Assembly: GCA_020631035.1 (NCBI GenBank)
Contig: JAHDIA010000425.1
Location: forward strand, 1-5,705
Length of the DNA: 5,705 bases
DNA from: Chitinophagales bacterium
Lineage (GTDB): Bacteria > Bacteroidota > Bacteroidia > Chitinophagales > UBA2359
Direction: 5' to 3'
The notes under the pieces are model-generated. The model ran no database searches and had not been told where the DNA came from. It saw only the letters and a list, made by a program, of their open reading frames with translations. The first letter of the stretch is position 1; each line of letters opens with the position of its first letter. The position numbers and the translations under genes were made by a program. Shown one piece after another: positions 1 through 5,705 of this stretch.

Positions 1-39
1 GAACAAAAATTCATTAGCCAAAACATCAATTTATTTAAA

Positions 40-64
40 TTACAGAGTATTAAATACTCTGTAA
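40..64 (-). terminator. Perfect 11-bp hairpin downstream of the GH20 gene, putative terminator
   Basis: Arms at 40-50 and 54-64 are exact reverse complements (ttacagagtat / atactctgtaa) with a 3-base loop. The hairpin lies 37 bases past the GH20 stop. In the minus-strand transcript it is followed by AUUUAAAUAAAUU, which is U-rich but not a clean U run, and only three of the 11 pairs are G-C, so it would be a weak intrinsic terminator. A dyad operator or mRNA-stabilising 3' stem is an alternative. The remainder of 1-101 is AT-rich and shows no gene. Confidence 0.5.
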
Positions 65-101
65 CGTAAATTTCTAGTTGAAAGTCCCATTTAGTTTAAA
101 T

Positions 102-2360
102 TTAATTGATGACAAACTCATCTACAAATAGCCAGGATTTGTGTCCTCCCCCCTGCTTTCCTTCTGGAATTAGTCCGAAGTTTTTTACAACAATATTCAA
201 TTTTTGTACTTTAATTTCATCGAATGCAAGGCTTACATTTGCAATTTTTGTCTCTGTGTCAATGTCATTGGTCGAAGCAATTAATTTTTGTTCTCCATTG
301 GTCTGAACACTATATATTTCTACCTTGGATGGAAGGTAAATCCATTGCCCTTCCCCTTTGAAGAAGCGACAATGGATGTTTTTAATATGTTGTGGCTCTT
401 CAAAAGTGAGCATTGCATTAAAATCTTTTCCTTCAAATCCAAGCCATTCTGCTCCACCATAGCGTTCACTGTTTCCCTGAATTCCATTGAATACACTTTG
501 TGGACCATTACCGCTGTATTTTTCTGCTGCTTGTTCTTTGAGTGACACCTTCGCTTTGTTGCCAATATGTGGATTGAAGTCAAGGTGTTTTGATCTTCCT
601 TTCTCCTTTCCAAGCTCAGCATAAAATTCATAACTTCCTTTTTCTTTCAATTCAAAAGGTGCTTTTTCTAGCTCTGTTATTTTTTTTCCCGAAGGCGTAA
701 TGACGGTAGGGGTGGTTCCTTCTAGTGGTGTATTTAGATTCACACTAACTCCTTGCCCATTTTCATTTTCTACCAGCGTTTGAACATCCAATAAATGATT
801 CGCCATATTGACTTTTTCACCTTTCCAATACAATATATGTTTAAACAATTGTTTGGTAAATTGATTAATATCCCTACTGTTTTTTCCCCACAATACTTCG
901 GCAAGTGTTGCAATTCTTGTAAAGCCCATATATTCTACCTTTGAAAAGTCCTTGATGTATTCTGTCCAAACAGTTCCTTCCCCCCCAATGATGTATTGGT
1001 GTAAAGAATCGGGTAATTCTTCGGGAATAGGACTCCAATTGTAGACCTTTTCATAAGGAATAAAGCCACCTATTGCCAAAGGTTCAGAAGGATTTTCTGA
1101 TTGATAATAATCAAAATAGCAATGCGTGGATGGTGCCATAATTGCAGGGTGATGTAGCTTAGCTGATTTAATGCCACCTTCATTGCCTGTCCACGAAACA
1201 ACAGTGGCGTTGGGGGCCAATCCACCTTCTAAAATCTCTTCCCAACCAACGAGTTTCCGTCCTTTTTTATTGATGTAATTTTCAATGTATTGGATAAAAT
1301 AACTTTGCAATTCATTCTCGTCCTTTAGTCCATTTTGCTTCATAAATTTTTGACAAAAATCACTGTTCTTCCACTGATTTTTTGGACACTCATCCCCTCC
1401 AACGTGTATGTATTGGGATGGAAAAAGCTCAATCACTTCATCAAAAACGCCTTCTAGGAAATCAAAGGTTTCTGGTTTGGGGCAAAGGATGTCAAAAAAA
1501 ATGCCCCACTTGGTCGCTGTTTCATATTTTTTATCCAAACAACCTAATTCAGGGTAGGCTGCGAGGATGGCTGTACTGTGTCCTGGGATGTCTATTTCGG
1601 GCATTACTTCGATGCCCCTTGCTGAGGCATAGGCTACAATGTCTTTAATCTGTTCTTGTGTATAATATCCACCATATTTTTTTCCATCAAATTGGTGTGG
1701 CTCATCATTGTAGTGTCCTATCAAGGTTTCATTTCTATAAGCTGCGATTTCCTGAAGTTTGGGATATTTTTTTATTTCAATGCGCCAGCCTTGGTCGTCT
1801 GTCAAGTGCCAATGAAAATAGTTCAATTTATAAAAAGCAAGGTAGTCAATGTATTGCTTAATCTCCTCTACTTTAAAAAAATGGCGGGCGACATCCAAGT
1901 GCATACCACGATACTGAAATGCAGCTTGGTCTTCTATCTCCAACATTGGCAGTTTTTGATTGTTGAAAACCAATAATTGTTGTATTGTACTCAAAGCATT
2001 TCTAAGTCCTTCTTTATTCTTGTGCTGGATTTCTATGCTTTTTTCTTGAATCAATAATTTATAGGCTCCTGGCTTTAGCTCTGAGTTGGTATTGATGCTT
2101 AGTGTGTGTACTTCTCCTTCCGTCGCCATTTGTACAGGCATTGCCCAAGTCGTCAACCAAGGCAAGAATTGTGTTATTGCCTCATTGTTTTGGGGTACTA
2201 TAATCTTATCAATACTGGCGAATTTCCCAGAAGACTTTAGTTTTTCTGGGCTTGGAAGAATATTGCTAAAACTTGTATCTTGATTAGACGATTTCTCAAT
2301 ACAAGACAAAAGAGCAAGCCAATATACAACAGTAAAAAATACTAATTTTAAAATTTTCAT
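102..2360 (-). CDS. Beta-N-acetylhexosaminidase, glycoside hydrolase family 20, lipoprotein
   Basis: Exo-hydrolase removing terminal beta-linked GlcNAc or GalNAc from chito-oligosaccharides or glycoconjugates by substrate-assisted (oxazolinium) catalysis. The 752-residue form starts at the ATG at 2360; an in-frame TTG at 2381 would add seven polar residues before the signal peptide and is rejected. MKILKLVFF...LALLSC is a lipoprotein signal with lipobox LLSC and lipidated Cys20. Next come a GH20b-like N-terminal domain (about 30-145) and the catalytic TIM barrel (about 148-500) with RGMHLDVARHFF (151-162), HWHLTDDQGWR (183-193), EIDIPGH (255-261), the catalytic pair Asp323-Glu324 in HVGGDE, and pocket tryptophans 373, 390 and 465. 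A chitobiase C-terminal-like beta domain (about 535-590) and a discoidin (F5/8)-like domain (about 615-750, with EWLGFEGKD) follow and may bind glycan. The length fits Bacteroidota GH20 enzymes. It is probably cotranscribed with the repeat-protein gene. Not recognised: the exact substrate (chitin, N-glycan, mucin or peptidoglycan fragments), or which membrane face it occupies. Confidence 0.97.
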   Translation of the reverse strand: MKILKLVFFTVVYWLALLSCIEKSSNQDTSFSNILPSPEKLKSSGKFASIDKIIVPQNNEAITQFLPWLTTWAMPVQMATEGEVHTLSINTNSELKPGAYKLLIQEKSIEIQHKNKEGLRNALSTIQQLLVFNNQKLPMLEIEDQAAFQYRGMHLDVARHFFKVEEIKQYIDYLAFYKLNYFHWHLTDDQGWRIEIKKYPKLQEIAAYRNETLIGHYNDEPHQFDGKKYGGYYTQEQIKDIVAYASARGIEVMPEIDIPGHSTAILAAYPELGCLDKKYETATKWGIFFDILCPKPETFDFLEGVFDEVIELFPSQYIHVGGDECPKNQWKNSDFCQKFMKQNGLKDENELQSYFIQYIENYINKKGRKLVGWEEILEGGLAPNATVVSWTGNEGGIKSAKLHHPAIMAPSTHCYFDYYQSENPSEPLAIGGFIPYEKVYNWSPIPEELPDSLHQYIIGGEGTVWTEYIKDFSKVEYMGFTRIATLAEVLWGKNSRDINQFTKQLFKHILYWKGEKVNMANHLLDVQTLVENENGQGVSVNLNTPLEGTTPTVITPSGKKITELEKAPFELKEKGSYEFYAELGKEKGRSKHLDFNPHIGNKAKVSLKEQAAEKYSGNGPQSVFNGIQGNSERYGGAEWLGFEGKDFNAMLTFEEPQHIKNIHCRFFKGEGQWIYLPSKVEIYSVQTNGEQKLIASTNDIDTETKIANVSLAFDEIKVQKLNIVVKNFGLIPEGKQGGGHKSWLFVDEFVIN
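2357..2360 (-). promoter_or_regulatory. ATGA stop/start overlap, translational coupling site
   Basis: On the minus strand the repeat-protein gene ends in TGA (2359-2357), and the ATG of the GH20 gene (2360-2358) shares two of those bases. The upstream codons read AAC AAT GCA AAA, with no Shine-Dalgarno sequence. Initiation of GH20 therefore probably depends on ribosomes finishing the upstream gene, and there is no room for an intergenic promoter, although one inside the upstream coding region cannot be excluded. The overlap is seen directly; the coupling is inferred. Confidence 0.85.
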
Positions 2361-5300
2361 TTTGCATTGTTTTTGGGGCAAAAAATTTGAATACGCTCGT
2401 TATTGTTTCCGACTATAAAGCAACTTTTGTTGTTAATAGCAATCTGTTTCATTTTTTTTGTGTCCCCAGCGGTATAGATTTTGCTTTCAGAATTGCTTAT
2501 AAGTTCCAATTTTTTTTCTTTTTTGTTAAATGTCAAAAGATGTCCATAGGAGGCATCATTGCGTGGCGTTTCTATTTCACTTGAAAAAAGATTTCCTGCC
2601 AAGAATATATCCAATTGTCCATCTTCATTCCAATCATCGACCAATATATCATTTATAGAAGATATTTGTGTTTCGATAGGCAGTTGCTGCCAATCATAAG
2701 ATTGACCATTGTTGAAAGCAATATAGGAAGCAAAAGTTTCCACTTCATAACGGAGGCTATTTTCAATGGCACTTTCCCCATAAATATCGTAAAGGTTTCC
2801 CAATGCAAATTCATTGTAAGATGGAAAGGACGATGCCAAATCTGGAATCTGTTCAGCAGAACAGGATCGTCCTCGCAAGGGATATTCTACGCCATAGTTG
2901 TAATAACTCAGTACAATGTCCTTTGAATCATTGTCGTCAAAATCATAATAGTTAATCGAAAATGGTTCTGTTTTACTCGCCTTGTATTTATAGTTTAAAC
3001 CAAGGTTTCCAAAAATATAATCCTCGTCTCCGTCTTGATCCAGATCAGCGGATTCAAGACTAAACCACCAAGCAGTTTTTCCACTTAAAGGATGGTTTTC
3101 ATCTTTAACGAATCTAGCATCTTGGTATAAAAAAACGGTGATGGGCATCCATTCCCCTACTAGGAGGAGGTCTTTGTATTCATCTCCATTTAGGTCTGAC
3201 CAAACAGCATCTGTTATCATTCCCAAATCCGATAAATCGGGGGCAATTTCTGCTGTAACATCAATGAGTTTGCCTTCTTCATTTTTATATATTTTAGAAT
3301 GGCTAGGTTCTGGATAATTCCAAGGTGTCAATCGCCCACCTACAAAAAAATCTACATCACCATCTTTATCAAAATCAAATGGTCGAACTACGGAGCCACT
3401 AAAGTTTGATTGTTCTACAAACATTCTTTTTGTAAACATTCCGTTTCCTTCATTTACATAAATTCTGTCTCTATAGTTTTGATGTCCAGCTTCCCATTCA
3501 TTTCCTCCACTTACTACATAGAGATCCAGGTCATTATCATTGTCAATGTCAACAAATACTGCATCGACATCTTCGTGTGCATTGTCCTGTTCAAAGAGCA
3601 ATATATTTAGATTCTCAAAAGAACCATTCTTTAGTTGTATATACATTTCTCCATTGTCAAATGCTGCACCTCCCAAGAAAAAGTCCTCTAGTTTATCCCC
3701 ATTTATATCGCCAACCGCTATTGCTGGACCAAACTTAGATAGTTGATGGGGTAAGAGAATTTGCTTTTCAAAATCGTCAAATGTATTCTCATTGTGTTTC
3801 ACAATACCTGGCAGTAAATCTTTGCCTAGTTCGTCAAAATAAAATTGCTTATTGGGAGATGGAGTTGGCAAAAAATCAACTGAAAGATTAAGTGTATTTG
3901 TAGTATTTAGCTCTAGGTCTTTTACATCAATGTTTCGATAGGTATTTTGTGGTCCGAAGCATTCTAGCTTATTTATTTTTTCATCTTTAGATAAGCCAAA
4001 ATGAATGATGCCTTCACTTTGAGAGTACATACCTTTTGAGAATTGTAAGTCATTCCAATACTCCCCTTTTGAGCTTGTTAACTTTATTTTTGTCCCTACA
4101 AATGAAGTGCTAGGTTTGTCAACATTTGAAATTTTAAATCTGATAAAGTTATTTTGCTTTAGTTCAACTGTATTGTTTCGATAAAGACTAAGAGGCTTGT
4201 TTACATTGTTGATTACAAGCTCCAAATCACCGTCATTGTCAAGGTCGCCATAAGCTGCTCCTGTGGAATAAGCTTTTAAATCAAGCCCCCATTTTTGGGA
4301 CACCTCTTCAAATTCTAGTTCTTTGTCTTGCGCAAACATTAAGTTAGAGACAGGATTAGAAGGCATCAGTGAAAGTGTTTCTTCTAGATTCAAAATATCA
4401 TTGATGTCAACATCTCCTACATTCGGATTTTCTTGAATGAATTTTTGTGCTACCTCTTGAATGTACTGATTGATTTTTTTTTGCGCATCTGTGTTTCGGA
4501 TTTCTCTAAGAATGCCATTGGTAATAAAAATATCTTTTCTTCCATCATTGTCAAAATCGGCAATTAAATTTGACCAACTCCAATCTGTCGAACTGAGATT
4601 GCACAAAGCTGCCACATCGCTAAACTTTGGTGTATCAGAAAGCGGTGATATTCCTTGATTCAGTTGAAGCGTATTGTACATATATTGGTGATGGTATCCT
4701 CTTTTTACGGTTTCCCAAAACGATTTGGGATTCATACCACTCATATTGGATTTGAGTTTGTAATTATCTGGTGCGACCATATCTACTACAAAAACATCAT
4801 TCCAACCATCATCATTGATGTCTGAAATTGCCACTCCCATACTAAAATAACTGCTATGCCTCAATGCCTCTTTGCTGAATTCCTGAAAGCGAATGCCTTC
4901 TTGATTTAAAAACAAATAATCTGGTGATTCAAAATCGCCTGCTACATACAAATCTACCCACCCATCATTGTTAAGGTCTGCAATTCCAACTGCATTGGGA
5001 TAATTGGGATGATTTATGCCCAATTCTTTGGTGACCTCTTCAAATCTTTCCCCTCCAATGTTTTTTAAAATATGAATACCATATTCTGATGTATTCCAAG
5101 GAGCCTCATACAAATTGGAGAATGCCCCAGGATTGGGTGGTTGAATCAACAAAACCAAATCATTAAATCCATCTTGATTGTAATCAAAAAATGCAGCACT
5201 TCGGGTTCTAGAAGAATTGACAATGCCATAGTTTAAACTTTTGTCTTCGAAGGAGAAATCCCCTTTGTTTAGGAGTAAGACATCTTTTCGTTTATCCAAA

Positions 5301-5705
5301 TCAAATTCATTGGTTTCGTGTGCCAAGTAGAGGTCAATCAAACCATCGTTGTTGACATCGGCAGCGGCAATGGCTGAAGTCCAAAAAGCAGTATCAGAAA
5401 ATATTTTGGGTAATGAAGCGGTCATATCCTCAAATTCGAGATTGCCTAGTCCTTTGTAAACGGCATTGCCTACTTGATTGCCAGCAACAAGAATGTCAAG
5501 AATGTTGTCATTGTTCAAATCAGTCAATGTTACGCCCCCTCCACCATAAAAATTGGCATATTCTAAAATGGAACGTTGGGGACTTTCTTTTAATTGATTT
5601 GTAAAATGAAGATTGCTAGATTCAGCACTTATTTCAGTAAATAAATTTTGTGCAGGGCAATAGGTATAAGAAACAAAATAGACCAAAAGATGGATGATGG
5701 TATGT
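2357..5705 (-). CDS. VCBS/FG-GAP repeat protein with central ASPIC/UnbV domain, 5' end outside the window
   Basis: Large exported repeat protein of the Bacteroidota type often labelled VCBS repeat-containing or CRTAC1-like. Residues are numbered from the TTG at 5686, which is unlikely to be the start: the frame stays open through six more codons (HTIIHL) to the right edge. These codons join LVYFVSYTYCPAQ to form the hydrophobic core of a signal peptide, probably cut near CPA-Q, so the start and its basic residues lie beyond the edge. Seen in order: seven D-x-[ND]-x-D-G-x-x-D-type motifs (56-64, 110-118, 168-176, 237-245, 289-297, 377-385, 481-489), an ASPIC/UnbV domain (about 525-600, with core SQSEGIIHFGL), and seven more motifs (660-668 to 1018-1026). 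Such motifs bind Ca2+ in integrin-like beta-propellers. No enzyme motif or clear type IX sorting domain is seen at the C-terminus. The role is inferred to be surface or periplasmic binding; the ligand is unknown. It overlaps the GH20 gene by four bases. The family call is firm, the function is not. Confidence 0.93.
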   Translation of the reverse strand, partial: HTIIHLLVYFVSYTYCPAQNLFTEISAESSNLHFTNQLKESPQRSILEYANFYGGGGVTLTDLNNDNILDILVAGNQVGNAVYKGLGNLEFEDMTASLPKIFSDTAFWTSAIAAADVNNDGLIDLYLAHETNEFDLDKRKDVLLLNKGDFSFEDKSLNYGIVNSSRTRSAAFFDYNQDGFNDLVLLIQPPNPGAFSNLYEAPWNTSEYGIHILKNIGGERFEEVTKELGINHPNYPNAVGIADLNNDGWVDLYVAGDFESPDYLFLNQEGIRFQEFSKEALRHSSYFSMGVAISDINDDGWNDVFVVDMVAPDNYKLKSNMSGMNPKSFWETVKRGYHHQYMYNTLQLNQGISPLSDTPKFSDVAALCNLSSTDWSWSNLIADFDNDGRKDIFITNGILREIRNTDAQKKINQYIQEVAQKFIQENPNVGDVDINDILNLEETLSLMPSNPVSNLMFAQDKELEFEEVSQKWGLDLKAYSTGAAYGDLDNDGDLELVINNVNKPLSLYRNNTVELKQNNFIRFKISNVDKPSTSFVGTKIKLTSSKGEYWNDLQFSKGMYSQSEGIIHFGLSKDEKINKLECFGPQNTYRNIDVKDLELNTTNTLNLSVDFLPTPSPNKQFYFDELGKDLLPGIVKHNENTFDDFEKQILLPHQLSKFGPAIAVGDINGDKLEDFFLGGAAFDNGEMYIQLKNGSFENLNILLFEQDNAHEDVDAVFVDIDNDNDLDLYVVSGGNEWEAGHQNYRDRIYVNEGNGMFTKRMFVEQSNFSGSVVRPFDFDKDGDVDFFVGGRLTPWNYPEPSHSKIYKNEEGKLIDVTAEIAPDLSDLGMITDAVWSDLNGDEYKDLLLVGEWMPITVFLYQDARFVKDENHPLSGKTAWWFSLESADLDQDGDEDYIFGNLGLNYKYKASKTEPFSINYYDFDDNDSKDIVLSYYNYGVEYPLRGRSCSAEQIPDLASSFPSYNEFALGNLYDIYGESAIENSLRYEVETFASYIAFNNGQSYDWQQLPIETQISSINDILVDDWNEDGQLDIFLAGNLFSSEIETPRNDASYGHLLTFNKKEKKLELISNSESKIYTAGDTKKMKQIAINNKSCFIVGNNNERIQIFCPKNNAK
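2609..3709 (-). repeat. FG-GAP/VCBS motifs 8-14 (second propeller)
   Basis: The second protein-level array has the loops DINGDKLED, DIDNDNDLD, DFDKDGDVD, DLNGDEYKD, DLDQDGDED, DFDDNDSKD and DWNEDGQLD. The first six are spaced 34-60 residues apart. The last follows a gap of about 95 residues that contains a conserved-looking block (PLRGRSCSAEQIP, then SYNEFALGNLYDIYG). Motifs 8, 9, 11 and 13 lack the usual Gly at the sixth position but keep the outer acidic residues. Seven copies again suit a complete propeller. Confidence 0.82.
3887..4114 (-). other. ASPIC/UnbV domain region of the repeat protein
   Basis: Residues about 525-600 of the large protein lack Asp-rich loops and match the ASPIC/UnbV pattern: FVGTKIKLTSSKG, then KGMYSQSEGIIHFGL, then KINKLECFGPQ. 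In the family the corresponding signature is G-ar-v, a Ser-Gln-rich turn, an HFGLG-like strand and a final strand ending in a W/F-P-x-G-like turn. The domain often follows FG-GAP arrays, as in CRTAC1; its biochemical role is not established. Boundaries are approximate. Confidence 0.75.
4220..5521 (-). repeat. FG-GAP/VCBS motifs 1-7 (first propeller)
   Basis: This protein-level repeat array lies within the large gene. Its seven Asp-rich loops are DLNNDNILD, DVNNDGLID, DYNQDGFND, DLNNDGWVD, DINDDGWND, DFDNDGRKD and DLDNDGDLE. Spacing is about 50-70 residues for the first five, then widens to 88 and 104 because of inserts before motifs 6 and 7. On the + strand the repeats leave recurring strings such as ccatcattgtc (for example near 4542 and 4962), from similar codons rather than a separate DNA element. 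Seven copies suit one seven-bladed propeller, each loop holding a Ca2+ ion. Confidence 0.85.

Noticed and set aside
320..631. 103-residue open frame on the minus strand
   Set aside because: It lies wholly inside the GH20 gene in another frame, with no recognisable domain.
1656..1976. 106-residue open frame on the plus strand, rich in hydrophobic residues
   Set aside because: It is antisense to the conserved GH20 catalytic core, and its hydrophobic look comes from the complement of AT-rich codons.
2361..2381. Upstream TTG start for the GH20 gene, adding MPQKQCK
   Set aside because: It would place polar residues ahead of the signal peptide and lengthen the overlap to 25 bases; the ATG at 2360 gives a normal lipoprotein leader and a standard ATGA overlap.
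2615..2926. 103-residue open frame on the plus strand
   Set aside because: It is antisense to the second propeller region, without a family match or a start signal.
4220..5521. Recurring ccatcattgtc-like strings on the plus strand as a DNA repeat or CRISPR-like array
   Set aside because: They coincide with the Asp-rich motif codons, vary in sequence, are irregularly spaced and lie inside an intact reading frame.
2357..5705. RNA-binding protein, a name sometimes attached to ASPIC/UnbV repeat proteins
   Set aside because: No RNA-binding domain is visible; the sequence shows only Ca-type propeller loops, ASPIC/UnbV and an export-like leader.
1..5705. Defence system, mobile element, tRNA/rRNA or riboswitch
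   Set aside because: Both strands are accounted for by two intact metabolic or surface-type genes; no transposase, integrase, terminal repeats, RNA-gene fold or defence domain was seen.

Overview
The window holds two adjacent genes on the minus strand and little else. Together they cover about 98% of it. The base composition looks AT-rich (high 30s % GC, judged by eye), there is no Shine-Dalgarno motif at the one visible start, the second gene encodes a lipoprotein, and both protein families are typical of Bacteroidota. A marine or environmental member such as a Cytophagales or Saprospirales relative is a guess; the window cannot fix the genus.

Reading in the direction of transcription (right to left): from the right edge to 2357 lies a large VCBS/FG-GAP repeat protein of at least 1,115 residues whose 5' end is cut by the window. 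It has 14 Ca-binding-type aspartate motifs, seven before and seven after a central ASPIC/UnbV domain, which suggests two seven-bladed beta-propellers. Its TGA stop overlaps the ATG of the next gene (ATGA, 2357-2360). That gene (2360 to 102) is a 752-residue lipoprotein beta-N-acetylhexosaminidase of family GH20 with an intact catalytic Asp-Glu pair and a C-terminal discoidin-like domain. After its stop there is a 101-base non-coding tail with a perfect 11-bp hairpin (40-64), a candidate terminator for the pair.

The simplest reading is the 3' end of an operon for using an N-acetylhexosamine-containing glycan. An exported propeller protein, possibly binding glycan or protein at the cell surface, is made together with an exo-acting hexosaminidase that releases GlcNAc or GalNAc. 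No SusC/SusD pair, regulator, RNA gene, mobile element or CRISPR is visible. The two families are known; the less explained points are the tight coupling of the two genes and the unknown role of the double-propeller protein.
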